Positions 27,792 through 36,440 of a stretch of 64,000 nt of DNA are shown here, in pieces. Source of the DNA: Fen-1362 sp964597035 (lineage in GTDB: Bacteria; Planctomycetota; Phycisphaerae; Sedimentisphaerales; Anaerobacaceae); assembly GCA_964597035.1 (NCBI GenBank), contig CAZQWM010000002.1, positions 62,001 through 126,000 on the forward strand, read 5' to 3'. The notes under the pieces were generated by a model. It was not told the DNA's origin and ran no database searches. It saw nothing but the letters and a program-made list of their open reading frames with translations. Numbering within the stretch: position 1 is the first letter of the stretch; each line of letters starts with the position of its first letter. A program made the translations under genes and the position numbers.

Positions 27792-28398
27792 ATGAAGTCA
27801 ACTCCACATTATTATCACAATAAAGTGTCAGGACCGCCTGACATTTCAGTTTACCAGTATAACCAGCAATATCCATTCGCATCGAATCTATCCACACTTT
27901 GTGTTGCGAGGACTGTAACCGCTTAAAAAATCTGATAATATCACCATAGCCGCCGATAAAAACGACCTCGGCCTTTCTTCCTGTTATATCTGATTTATCA
28001 TTTGTCTTTTCTCTCGAACCACCTCGCTGCTCCGGGACCAGACTGACTGATTGAATTTTGCAGCCGGCCTTACCAGCCGTGGTCTGCAAAGAAGCGAAGA
28101 ACTCGCGTATCTGGTCCGGTGAGAATAGCTCAGTTTGCAGCCGGTCCGATTCCCGGGTAAGCTCCTCTACCTTCGCCCTTTTTGCCTCCAGCGTCGTGCC
28201 CAGCCCAATATACTTCCTTATTGCCTTGTCGAGGGTGGATTCGTACTGTTGCGCAGCCGCAAGCTGATTGCTAAACGGAGCAATTATCCAGCTATACATT
28301 GCGACCGCTGCAATAACTACAAGCCCGACCAGCAAGACTCGTCTCGACGAACTTTTAAGTTGCAGCACTCTATCAACTAATACTATTTTTCTTGCCAT
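27784..28398 (-). CDS. pilO: PilO-like pilus assembly protein
   Basis: The ATG at 28398 (MARKIVLVDRVLQ) is taken as the start; an in-frame ATG at 28416 would add six residues. There is one membrane segment at about residues 20-42 (VLLVGLVVIAAVAMYSWII). A coiled-coil stretch follows (about 50-95), then a ferredoxin-like C-terminal half, the layout of PilO/GspM. It overlaps the PilM-PilN fusion gene and the secretin gene. PilO pairs with PilN in the inner-membrane alignment complex that links the pilin pump to the secretin. Confidence 0.78.
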   Translation of the reverse strand: MARKIVLVDRVLQLKSSSRRVLLVGLVVIAAVAMYSWIIAPFSNQLAAAQQYESTLDKAIRKYIGLGTTLEAKRAKVEELTRESDRLQTELFSPDQIREFFASLQTTAGKAGCKIQSVSLVPEQRGGSREKTNDKSDITGRKAEVVFIGGYGDIIRFFKRLQSSQHKVWIDSMRMDIAGYTGKLKCQAVLTLYCDNNVELTSYE

Positions 28399-29902
28399 CT
28401 TCAACGCCCAATTCACAACTAAGCTGGTAAGTCATCAATCCTCTTTTCGTTCCCTGCTCCTCGGCTTTTAACAGAGCAACCGAGCTAATATTTTGTATCT
28501 TTTCGAGTGATTCCACGAACAGGTAAATCGCCTCATTTGATAACGCCAAACCTGCAATTTCTATCTTTGTGCCATTCGGGCAGGACAAACTGGTGATGCG
28601 AACAGAACGCGGGGTGGCCTTGCCTATATCGTAAAGCACTCCAACCCAGTTTACATCATGGTGCGACACTGATATTTGCGCGATACGGTTGAGTCTGCCT
28701 GCCAGGGCCTTGAGCCGCTCATCAAGCTGACGATGTTGTTCAAGTTTTTCTTGAGTGTCCCCTCCTGAAATCTGCAGCCGCTTTTCAGCAATAGTGCCGC
28801 TAATCTTTTCCGCCAACCAGGCGGGCCCCCCTACTACTACCACCATAATCAGCATCAAAACCGCCAGGGCGTTGGCTGCCACTAAAACATCTCTCTTTAT
28901 TTCCCTTATCCGCATCATTCGCTGCGGCAATAGATTGAGCTTTACGGCGTCCTGCTTCACCGAAATAAGTTTCATTGCGAGTCCAATCGCTACTGGTGAA
29001 GGCCGTTGACTATCCGCCGGAACAGGCACAGGAGTATCCATAAAGGCATCTTCAGCGGTTCTGACCTGAAACTTTTCAGCGGTCATCTTCGGTCTTAGGA
29101 ACTCCTCAACAGGACGAGTCGTTTGCTCGGAATCCGTAAAAACCGTAATTTCCCATTTGTCCGGGCTATCTGCGACCTCGCAACTATAGTATTTTTGAAT
29201 CTCACCGGTCTCGTCGGCCAGCCAACTATACAAGTCGGTCTTTTTAGCCAAATTCCGGCTTGCCTCCTTTGTTCGAACGAAATCAATGACGCCGTTTCTC
29301 AGAACACACAATGTCAGAGTGGTTTGACGTAATATGACCAAAAGAACGTTAAAAGCGGCTTTAAAAGTGGTTCTCTCAGAGCCAATAGCTCTTATGTATG
29401 ACAATATCGTCGGCTCTACAAGTTCGACTGAAAAGCCGGCGCGACTTAAGACATTGACAAGTCTCGTCAGTTTTTCCGTCTCCGCGGAGACCGCCAGAAT
29501 TTTCTTATCACCCCCGCGTCTGCTTAATCCAATTCCGCAAAAATCAATTACGACATCTCCGCTCGGCAAGGCGACACAGTGCTTGACCTCGTTGCGTACA
29601 AACTGCCCCATATTTGACGGCACCTGTTTCGGCATATCTATCATCTGGATAACCACAGGTTTAGCAAACAGTGACACCGCCGCCCGCTTCGACCATATCC
29701 TGTTGCGAACCTTGAGTTCTCTTAGTGCCTTCGAAAGCAGCTTAGCATCTTCGATGTTGCCGTCCTTAACCGCTCCCTCCGGCATAGGCATAACGTCCGA
29801 TTTGACCAGATGCGGCCCTTTCTCGCCGTTGGTGAGGACGACGATGCTAATCCGGTCCTCTGCGATGTCTATGCCGGTCACTGTTTTCTCGCGGAATCTC
29901 AT
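28373..29902 (-). CDS. PilM-PilN fusion protein
   Basis: In this 509-residue product, about residues 1-300 have the actin-like PilM fold (VTGIDIAEDRISIVVL at the start, PILSYIRAIG-type nucleotide-pocket sequence near 170). About residues 318-509 are PilN-like: LNLLPQRMMRIREIKRD just before a membrane helix (about 340-362), a coiled coil, and the ending PRSVRITSLSCPNGTKIEIAG. In most type IV pilus systems PilM and PilN are separate proteins bound through the PilN N-terminal peptide; here that contact is made covalent. The start overlaps the PilX-like stop by 4 nt. Confidence 0.82.
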   Translation of the reverse strand: MRFREKTVTGIDIAEDRISIVVLTNGEKGPHLVKSDVMPMPEGAVKDGNIEDAKLLSKALRELKVRNRIWSKRAAVSLFAKPVVIQMIDMPKQVPSNMGQFVRNEVKHCVALPSGDVVIDFCGIGLSRRGGDKKILAVSAETEKLTRLVNVLSRAGFSVELVEPTILSYIRAIGSERTTFKAAFNVLLVILRQTTLTLCVLRNGVIDFVRTKEASRNLAKKTDLYSWLADETGEIQKYYSCEVADSPDKWEITVFTDSEQTTRPVEEFLRPKMTAEKFQVRTAEDAFMDTPVPVPADSQRPSPVAIGLAMKLISVKQDAVKLNLLPQRMMRIREIKRDVLVAANALAVLMLIMVVVVGGPAWLAEKISGTIAEKRLQISGGDTQEKLEQHRQLDERLKALAGRLNRIAQISVSHHDVNWVGVLYDIGKATPRSVRITSLSCPNGTKIEIAGLALSNEAIYLFVESLEKIQNISSVALLKAEEQGTKRGLMTYQLSCELGVEDGKKNSIS

Positions 29903-30303
29903 TCGTTTATCCTCAAATTATCTATTTTTATTATGTGGGGAGAGGTGCTGCTAATCGTTACATCGGCCTCAACTCTCGCCTGGAACTGCCGGGAGGATAT
30001 GCCGGTGGAGGTTATAGTGCGGTTTGGCAATGTGCCGTTCACATCAACTGTATAGGTTCCGCCGTTGAATGACTTGCTCGAAAAACCTGTTGTCCAGTTC
30101 CAATCGGTCCTAATTTGCGCAAAGGCGTCGTTAAGCCCCGCTTCGGCCGTCGCAAGCGCCTCAACGGCATATAGCTGATTCTGCATAAGCTGTAACTCCT
30201 CGATATTCATCTGCAATATGCCAACCGTGATTGTCGTTAGAAGCGCAATCGCGAAAACTATTACCAGAAATACTGAGCCGTTATTTTTCGTCTTTGTTCT
30301 CAT
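29899..30303 (-). CDS. PilX-like minor pilin/assembly protein
   Basis: The 134-residue product has an N-terminal NNGSVFLVIVFAIALLTTIT, the hydrophobic start seen in PilX-type proteins (a Gly-Ser-Val version of the prepilin start). QLMQNQLYAVEALATAEAGLNDAF follows, which is very characteristic of the PilX N-domain. It lies 12 bp after the giant prepilin gene and overlaps the PilM-PilN gene by 4 nt. It is probably part of the minor-pilin tip complex. Confidence 0.75.
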   Translation of the reverse strand: MRTKTKNNGSVFLVIVFAIALLTTITVGILQMNIEELQLMQNQLYAVEALATAEAGLNDAFAQIRTDWNWTTGFSSKSFNGGTYTVDVNGTLPNRTITSTGISSRQFQARVEADVTISSTSPHIIKIDNLRINE

Positions 30304-30315
30304 ATCAGTTCTACA

Positions 30316-33300
30316 CTACGGCCTTATTTGTTCTCCACAACAGCCGGCACTATTATTAGCTGGTGCAATCGCTATCGTAATCATCTGTGCCTCATTCGAC
30401 GCGGTCAATGCAAATGTCGAAGTCCCGCTGCTGCCTGCGGTCGCCTGCCTGACATATCCGGCGCCACCAGAGACCGTGTCGCTACTTCCTCCTCCTCCTC
30501 CCTGTACTACGAAACCGATGATTGCCTGACGGGTAGTACTGGAGTCGAATGTCGCACTTGGTGTTTCATCGACGCCGGTTGCGGCCTTGTGGCCGGTTAC
30601 ACCGGTATGCCCATAACTCCCAACCGATTGGTCGGTTCCTTCTGTAAAGTAGTTGTTTAATGTATATGAGCCGTTATCACCGGAAACAGCGGCTACAATT
30701 ACCATATCACCATCTTCCGTAGAAAGCGGGGCGGTCTCGATTGGATTTGTGCTGCTTGTCGTTCCGGCACTGTCGCTTGCCCCAACAAGGGCCGTCTGGT
30801 CAACGTTGGAGAGGAACACGCTTGCGTATGAGGCGCTAGTGGGTGTCCCGCCACTCCAGTTAACATTAAAATTGTTATTGTAGGCGGCCGTGACGCCGGC
30901 CTCATCGAGGATAAATGCCGCAACATAATTCCGAAAGCCGAACGTGCCGGCGGTGATTTCAATAACCTTGGTCATTGTCTGCCCGCCGTAGGTCACAGAG
31001 CTAAGATTCATAGAACTGCTATACTCACCATGTGCGATGAATATCAGGAGCCGGTCTGAGCCGGATTCGGCTATATGTGTAAGACCTGAAGTCCACGAAC
31101 CAAGTATTGCAACCGTGCTGCTGCCGCTGGCACTTTCGTCCATTGTGATGGCTGTATGGCCGGAAAGTCCGGGGGCGTCCTCGGTGATATCATCACCATC
31201 AAATGCCCCCAGACGAAGAATCATACAATTGTCCATCGTTGTCGTCACTGCGGGACTTGTTGGCGTACTGCTTGATTCGCCGCTGGATGACCAGACATCG
31301 ATAGGATCGGTTAAATGATGACCGGTAAAGTGCATCATCCAGCCATAAGCCTGTTCATCCCCAGTCCATGTAAACTGATGGCTTGCCGACTCTGAAGCAT
31401 CGGCAAGTTTCCACCAGGCGCCCAGAGTAACTTCACTGCTATAAGTATCTATGTCTATTTCAGTCCAGCCCTCACCTCCCGGAGGCGCCAGCGAGGAGGA
31501 AGTATCTCCGTCGGTGGCAACTGCCGCGATTAGCAAATCACCTTCAATGCTGCTGAGACCTCCACCCTGCACTACGAAGCCGATTATCACTTGGCGGTTC
31601 ATAGTACCTACATGCGTTACACTCGGCGTCTCATTTGAACCCGTTGCGGATTTGTATCCGGTTGTACCAACAGACGTAGCCATATCCTGTTCGATAGCTT
31701 CGGTAAAACTGTTGTTTACTGTATAATCGCCTACATTGCCGCAAGTGGCGGCATCAATAACCATGTCTCCATTACTGGTAGCCAGTGCAGATGTTGTTAT
31801 CGTAGCGCCGCTCGTTGCGCCGTTACTGGCGCTGGCTCCGATAAGGGTTGTCTGATTAACATTCTGAAGAAATACACTAGAGTATGACACTTCATCAGGC
31901 GTGGTGCTCCAGGCAGGAAAAAACGTATCGCTAGTTGCAGCGGCGATACCGGCCTCATTGAGGATATATGCCACAACGTAGTCCCTGGGATTCGTACCGA
32001 CAATCCTCTCGATGACCTTGGTCATTGACTGGCCACCATACGTTACAGAGTTGAGACTGATAGCGGCGGCGGCTTCCTCACCATGTGCGATAAGTATCAA
32101 AGCACGGTTAGAGCCGGATTCGGCTGTGTGCGTAAGGCCTGAAGTCCATGAACCAAGTGTCGCAACCACACTGCTGTCGCCCGGCGTTGAGATTGTAATA
32201 GAAGAATCAGCAGCACTAACCTTGGCTTCGTTGAAGGTGTCGTAATCGATGGTACTGGCCAACTGGGCGACCTCATCGGGATCTAATGCACGGTTGTAGA
32301 CTCGGGCGTCGTCGATTGTGCCGTAAAATGGGGCAAACGTTGGACTACTGGGGCTTGACCCCACTCCTAACGGTCCTGTATTATTATCAATATTCCCGCT
32401 CGGACCAGTCTCACTATCAACTTCTTCCCCATCAATATACAACCTCAGAGTTTCTCCATCATAAGTAGCAAATACGTGGTACCATTGTCCTGTATTAGTA
32501 CTTGAAGGACTTGACGCTCTATATCTTACACCCCCTACAACCACTTCTGCTTTAAACCCATTCCAATCAAATGATTGATATGCCCCCGTATTGCTGGGGT
32601 CCTTAAATATGATCCTTTCTGCCCATTTTTTTGGTTCATCTAATTTTACCCAAGCACCCCAACTACCAATATCTAAGTTAAGAATGGGGTCATTACCACA
32701 ATCAACAACATCATTAGTTCCATCAAAAGTTAACGCCCCGCTTATTTGACCTGTAGTCCATTCATTGCCGAGCATATTGGTCAAGGTGCCATCGTTACTG
32801 TTGCCACTGCTGTCTTCAGCGGTCGTTCCCGAAGTTTCGTCAAGTTTCCACCAGCCGACAAGATTAGGATCACAGCCGGAAGAGTAAGCCCAATTTATTC
32901 GTAGATAAGCCCAGGTTGTAAACGCCTGGTCCCGGCCGATTGAAGCCGCGTTGGTAAAGATGGCGTCAACCTTTACAGCTCTGATAATATTCACGTCGTC
33001 AACAGGAGACAGCTCATTATCCAAATCACACGCATCGTAGCAGGTAAACGTCAGCGAGCTGACCGGCCCCGCTAGGTCTGAAAGGTTGCCGACTTCGCCA
33101 TACTCAACGTATTTGTTCGCGGCGATATCGTATCGTATAGTATTTCCGTCATTGTCCTTAAACTCAATGTAACCGTCGATATCATCTGACTCGCTGACGT
33201 CGGTTATCTTCACCGCTTTTGAAAAATTATGGCTGATGTGGTCCATCAGCACCCTGCCGTTTTGAAGGGCTTCGGCTGTGCCCTGCTTGCTGTCCCAACT

Positions 33301-33426
33301 GTTTCGCAATATCGCAAATTGGGGCAGGACCGCTGCGAAAATGATTGTTATCATAGCCATAGCTATGACCAGCTCCATAATCGTAAGAGCACGGCGCGGA
33401 CATACTTTTTTGTTTGTCCTGTTCAT
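30316..33426 (-). CDS. Giant prepilin-like protein with LamG domain and tandem repeats (putative pilus-tip adhesin)
   Basis: The 1036-residue product has a prepilin N-terminus RRALTIMELVIAMAMITII. Position -1 is Ala in place of Gly, but Glu+5 is kept. A PilW/PilJ-like body runs to about residue 190. A LamG/concanavalin-like domain follows (about 195-395), with LVGWWKLDETSGTTAEDSSG, FDGTNDVVDCGN and GTIDDARVYNRALDPDEV. Two long homologous units come next (about 420-640 and 785-1010), sharing LGSWTSGLTH-AESGS, SVTYGGQ-MTKVIE and RQ-IIGFVVQGGG, separated by a related beta-rich segment. Normal minor pilins are 150-300 aa. LamG domains bind glycans or protein, so a surface or tip adhesin is likely; the ligand is unknown. 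Confidence 0.8.
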   Translation of the reverse strand: MNRTNKKVCPRRALTIMELVIAMAMITIIFAAVLPQFAILRNSWDSKQGTAEALQNGRVLMDHISHNFSKAVKITDVSESDDIDGYIEFKDNDGNTIRYDIAANKYVEYGEVGNLSDLAGPVSSLTFTCYDACDLDNELSPVDDVNIIRAVKVDAIFTNAASIGRDQAFTTWAYLRINWAYSSGCDPNLVGWWKLDETSGTTAEDSSGNSNDGTLTNMLGNEWTTGQISGALTFDGTNDVVDCGNDPILNLDIGSWGAWVKLDEPKKWAERIIFKDPSNTGAYQSFDWNGFKAEVVVGGVRYRASSPSSTNTGQWYHVFATYDGETLRLYIDGEEVDSETGPSGNIDNNTGPLGVGSSPSSPTFAPFYGTIDDARVYNRALDPDEVAQLASTIDYDTFNEAKVSAADSSITISTPGDSSVVATLGSWTSGLTHTAESGSNRALILIAHGEEAAAAISLNSVTYGGQSMTKVIERIVGTNPRDYVVAYILNEAGIAAATSDTFFPAWSTTPDEVSYSSVFLQNVNQTTLIGASASNGATSGATITTSALATSNGDMVIDAATCGNVGDYTVNNSFTEAIEQDMATSVGTTGYKSATGSNETPSVTHVGTMNRQVIIGFVVQGGGLSSIEGDLLIAAVATDGDTSSSLAPPGGEGWTEIDIDTYSSEVTLGAWWKLADASESASHQFTWTGDEQAYGWMMHFTGHHLTDPIDVWSSSGESSSTPTSPAVTTTMDNCMILRLGAFDGDDITEDAPGLSGHTAITMDESASGSSTVAILGSWTSGLTHIAESGSDRLLIFIAHGEYSSSMNLSSVTYGGQTMTKVIEITAGTFGFRNYVAAFILDEAGVTAAYNNNFNVNWSGGTPTSASYASVFLSNVDQTALVGASDSAGTTSSTNPIETAPLSTEDGDMVIVAAVSGDNGSYTLNNYFTEGTDQSVGSYGHTGVTGHKAATGVDETPSATFDSSTTRQAIIGFVVQGGGGGSSDTVSGGAGYVRQATAGSSGTSTFALTASNEAQMITIAIAPANNSAGCCGEQIRP

Positions 33427-33545
33427 TCTCTTCTGCGCATAAGAGTATACTTGCTACCGTTATTTTCGGCACAAAAGATGGGAGGCGTTCCTGATTTCAG
33501 CTATTAGAAGACTATCCGGAGGGAAACAAAAAAACAGTGAAAAAC

Positions 33546-33575
33546 AAGTTGTCGCATCTCATGAGACAACTTTTT
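33546..33575. terminator. Bidirectional hairpin with T-tracts between two minor pilin genes
   Basis: AAGTTGTC (33546-33553) pairs with GACAACTT (33565-33572). T-runs flank it on both strands: TTTTT on plus, TTGTTTTT on minus. Inside the minus-strand pilus operon it could attenuate transcription before the giant prepilin gene. The remainder of the 211-bp gap shows nothing else. Confidence 0.55.
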
Positions 33576-33637
33576 ATGAGACGCTAAAGGCCAATGGTCT
33601 AAATAATCACAGAACCTTAAGAGGCCGTCCTATAAGC

Positions 33638-34093
33638 TCACCACCTCCGGGCAATATAGGTCGTCAATGTAACTTCCACCTCATCCAAAGCCAGAGCATT
33701 ATCCCCGTCAAGGTCATAGCCAACAGAGACAGCTACGGTTCTGAGACTCGCGTCTTCATCGTCCGAAACATCACACAAATAAGAGCTACCAAGAGGCAAA
33801 TCGTCAACGATAAATGAGTCAGAATAATGGTAAATGGAGCGTGCTCTTATCTCGTCGAGCTTACCCTGAGCAAGTGCAAGACTTTGCGTTTTCCTCTCAA
33901 TGGTCGCGGAGAACATGTGGGCCCTTGTCAGCGCCCTGAGAATTGGCACCATCGCCACAACAAGCAAGACGCAGGCCATTGCAATTTCCATAATGCTCAG
34001 CCCCTTGCGCATTCGAGTGGACCTCTGCGATCTTGCTGCAATATGTGTGCGTGCAATACTCATCGGTTGTATTCTTTGCTTAATTCTCCGCAC
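33638..34093 (-). CDS. PilV-like minor pilin
   Basis: The 151-residue frame contains the prepilin motif RKGLSIMEIAMACVLLVVAM (Gly-1, Glu+5) and then SLALAQGKLDEIRARS, typical of PilV/GspI. The true start may be any of the Met codons at 34093, 34063 or 34012; the last gives a short leader MRKG like other prepilins. The frame overlaps the preceding GspH-like gene if the first start is used. It would be processed by prepilin peptidase and join the minor-pilin complex. Confidence 0.78.
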   Translation of the reverse strand: MRRIKQRIQPMSIARTHIAARSQRSTRMRKGLSIMEIAMACVLLVVAMVPILRALTRAHMFSATIERKTQSLALAQGKLDEIRARSIYHYSDSFIVDDLPLGSSYLCDVSDDEDASLRTVAVSVGYDLDGDNALALDEVEVTLTTYIARRW

Positions 34094-34538
34094 ATTTCAC
34101 AATGCCCGTCCCGGATATAACCGTTATCGTATACGTCCTGCCACTGGCAGAAACGGTCAACTCCGTATCGCTGCCTGTAAGCAAATTCCCAAGAGGTCCA
34201 AAGCTGAAATTGTCACCACCGGAACAGCTAATCTGCGGGTCTATCGAATGTGAATCAACTGCAACACTGTTGGAGTCATCGACTATCTGATAGCCGGCGT
34301 AGGGTGAGGAACCCGCCATATTCAGCGAGAAACCGCTAGAATTGGTTGCTGCGTAGGAAATCGCAAGTCGCCGTGTGCGGCGAAGGTCGGTAACAATCTT
34401 CTTCGCCACGGTGTGGGCCTTTTTTCGATAAAGGGCTGCCATGTTTAGGCGCGGCACTGCAATTAACGTCAACGCGCCCACAATAAGGACTACTACTATC
34501 AACTCGATAATACTATAAGCCGACTTTTGTCGCGACAT
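34080..34538 (-). CDS. GspH/FimT-like minor pseudopilin
   Basis: In this 152-residue product the prepilin start reads SAYSIIELIVVVLIVGALTLIAVP, with Ala in place of Gly at -1 and Glu at +5. The following KIVTDLRRTRRLAISYAATN is the typical GspH/FimT segment. Two Cys in the C-terminal half (QISCSGG, IVKCAEN) may form a disulfide. It lies 110 bp after the major pilin gene, with a terminator between. Confidence 0.8.
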   Translation of the reverse strand: MSRQKSAYSIIELIVVVLIVGALTLIAVPRLNMAALYRKKAHTVAKKIVTDLRRTRRLAISYAATNSSGFSLNMAGSSPYAGYQIVDDSNSVAVDSHSIDPQISCSGGDNFSFGPLGNLLTGSDTELTVSASGRTYTITVISGTGIVKCAEN

Positions 34539-34563
34539 AGGACGGGCCTGCTATACAATAAAC

Positions 34564-34594
34564 GGGATGGCCGCTGACTATTCGCAGCCATCCC
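34564..34594 (-). terminator. Terminator directly after the major pilin gene
   Basis: A perfect 8-bp arm pair (GGGATGGC / GCCATCCC), extendable inward on the minus strand with GC/GC, lies 55 bp after the pilin stop and is followed by GTTTATTG. Such a partial terminator would let the major pilin be made in excess over the minor pilins downstream. Confidence 0.6.
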
Positions 34595-34648
34595 AAATAG
34601 AGCTATCATTAAAGCAATCTGCTGGACTAAACCAGCACGGCCAATGGC

Positions 34649-34975
34649 TTAATGACTGTGCACGACGCGATGTTTGGTTGTGTCGTAATCATCAGTGTAC
34701 GCATCCCCGCTTATCGGGCATGTTGGTGCACCATCCGGGAAGTAGTTCGCGTCGCTGGTGACATCAGTCAATGCATCTGGCCAGGCCCCAGTAGTGCTGT
34801 CTATGTGATACATCTCTATGGCGGTGTTAAGCGTGTCAACATTGGCAGCGCACGCATTCTGCTTGGCTGTGGTCGCACTGGTGGTGATCCTCGGAATTGC
34901 AATCGCCGCCAAGGCACCCAAAATGATGACCACAAGCAACAGCTCAATCAACGTTAAACCCTTTCTCCGCTGCAT
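34649..34975 (-). CDS. Major type IV pilin / GspG-like pseudopilin
   Basis: The 108-residue product has a classic start MQRRKGLTLIELLLVVIILG, with cleavage after Gly and Glu at +5. A short globular domain carries two Cys (NACAANV, PTCPISGD) and an Asp-rich C-terminal segment (GDAYTDDYDTTKHR) similar to the calcium-binding end of GspG. A strong AAGGAG lies 9 nt upstream of the ATG. It sits between pilC and the minor pilins, with 259 bp of upstream space in which no convincing promoter was seen. Confidence 0.85.
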   Translation of the reverse strand: MQRRKGLTLIELLLVVIILGALAAIAIPRITTSATTAKQNACAANVDTLNTAIEMYHIDSTTGAWPDALTDVTSDANYFPDGAPTCPISGDAYTDDYDTTKHRVVHSH

Positions 34976-35234
34976 TTGTTTCTCTCCTTAAAATAGAGTT
35001 CTTATAGTTGTTTCAAGACATTTTTTGATTCGACAAAGAATATCAGGAACTTTACTCAAAAATCCCTTCGAAAAAACTAATTGTATAAAATACTATCGGT
35101 AATTTTAGAGCACTCAGAGGAATCTGAATTATAGGACCAGGTGTTTACAGCCCTCTCTGACTTGTTTGAGCCAATGCCCCGGTGTTTTAAAAAGTATACA
35201 AAATGATTATCCCATCCGGCTCAAAATTTCCGTG

Positions 35235-36440
35235 CTACTTCAGATGGCCCATATAATCGAACATCGGCAAATACGCCCCCAGCAGGACAAATACGACAAT
35301 CAAACCCATTATAAGCGTCAAGGCCGGCTCCAGCTTTACAAGCAATGAGTTTATCTTCCGCTCAATGTCACTGTCGAGAAGCTCGGCCCCCCTGGTGAGC
35401 ATTTCAGGCAACATGTGCACATCCTCGCCCGAAGTGGCCATCTGCACAATTAAAGGCGGAAAGACAGGATGCTCCTTCAAGGAAGCAGCCAGTGTAGCTC
35501 CCGTCTGGATAGACTTCTGCAAATCAGCGGTGACCTCACCCATCTTTTGATTGTGGGCCACAAGATTCGCCATCTCCAACGACCTTATTACCGATACTCC
35601 AACAGACGACAACATAGCAAACGTCCTTATGAACTGAGATACCACCAGCATCCGATTAAGTTTCCCGAATATCGGCATATGAAGCTTGAAGTTGTCCCAC
35701 CTCGCTCTGACCAGCTTGTTGCCCAATAACCGACGGACTAAGAGTATAATCGCCGCTACGACGATGACTATTGCCCACCACCAACGCCTTACAAAAGAAC
35801 TTACCACTATAAGAGCAAGGGTAGGGCCAGGCAAAGGCGCTCGAACCTGTGCGTAAAGCTTCTGGAATACAGGAATGACAAACGCAATCAAAAGGCCGAC
35901 CACTACCAGACACATAATCGTAACGAACGCCGGATATATAAAAGCCGACTGAACCTTCTGCTTTAAGCGCAGTTGTTTTTCGAGATATACCGCGCTCAAT
36001 TTTAACGTCTCATCAAGCTTGCCGCCGACTTCCCCTGCCTCCACCATCCCGAGGAAAAACTCTGAAAACACATCCTCGTGCTTCGCAAATGCATCCTTGA
36101 GACTATACCCGGTCCCGACATGTGCGCGCACATCACTAATTACAAGTCTCAAGGCAGGATTGTCCGTTTGCTGCTCCAGGGATTCAAGACACTTCAGAAT
36201 CGGAAGGCCGGCCGCAAACATCCCAGCAAACTTGTATGCGAATGTCACGACTTCCGACTGTCTAATCCTGCCCTGTCTGCCGAAATTTCCACCGGCCTGC
36301 TGTCCTCGCCTGGCTTTGACAAGGACATATCCCATCTTGTCTAACTCCCTGCGCAGCGCAGAGGTGCCGTCCACATCCCTGTAGGTGCCGCTGAAAATTG
36401 TCCCCCGCTCGTCCTTCGCCACGTAATTGTAAACCGCCAT
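35235..36440 (-). CDS. pilC: Type IV pilus / type II secretion inner-membrane platform protein
   Basis: The 401-residue product has the N-terminal MAVYNYVAKDERGTIFSGTY and then two T2SSF domains (about 65-190 and 270-390), each with long hydrophobic segments. Family motifs FAYKFAGMFAAGLPILKCLESL, SAFIYPAFVTIMCLVVVGLL and FIRTFAMLSSVGVSVIRSLEM (quoted in parts) are present. It sits in the inner membrane and is rotated or driven by the PilB ATPase. Its start shares a nucleotide with the pilB stop (TAATG-type coupling). Confidence 0.93.
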   Translation of the reverse strand: MAVYNYVAKDERGTIFSGTYRDVDGTSALRRELDKMGYVLVKARRGQQAGGNFGRQGRIRQSEVVTFAYKFAGMFAAGLPILKCLESLEQQTDNPALRLVISDVRAHVGTGYSLKDAFAKHEDVFSEFFLGMVEAGEVGGKLDETLKLSAVYLEKQLRLKQKVQSAFIYPAFVTIMCLVVVGLLIAFVIPVFQKLYAQVRAPLPGPTLALIVVSSFVRRWWWAIVIVVAAIILLVRRLLGNKLVRARWDNFKLHMPIFGKLNRMLVVSQFIRTFAMLSSVGVSVIRSLEMANLVAHNQKMGEVTADLQKSIQTGATLAASLKEHPVFPPLIVQMATSGEDVHMLPEMLTRGAELLDSDIERKINSLLVKLEPALTLIMGLIVVFVLLGAYLPMFDYMGHLK

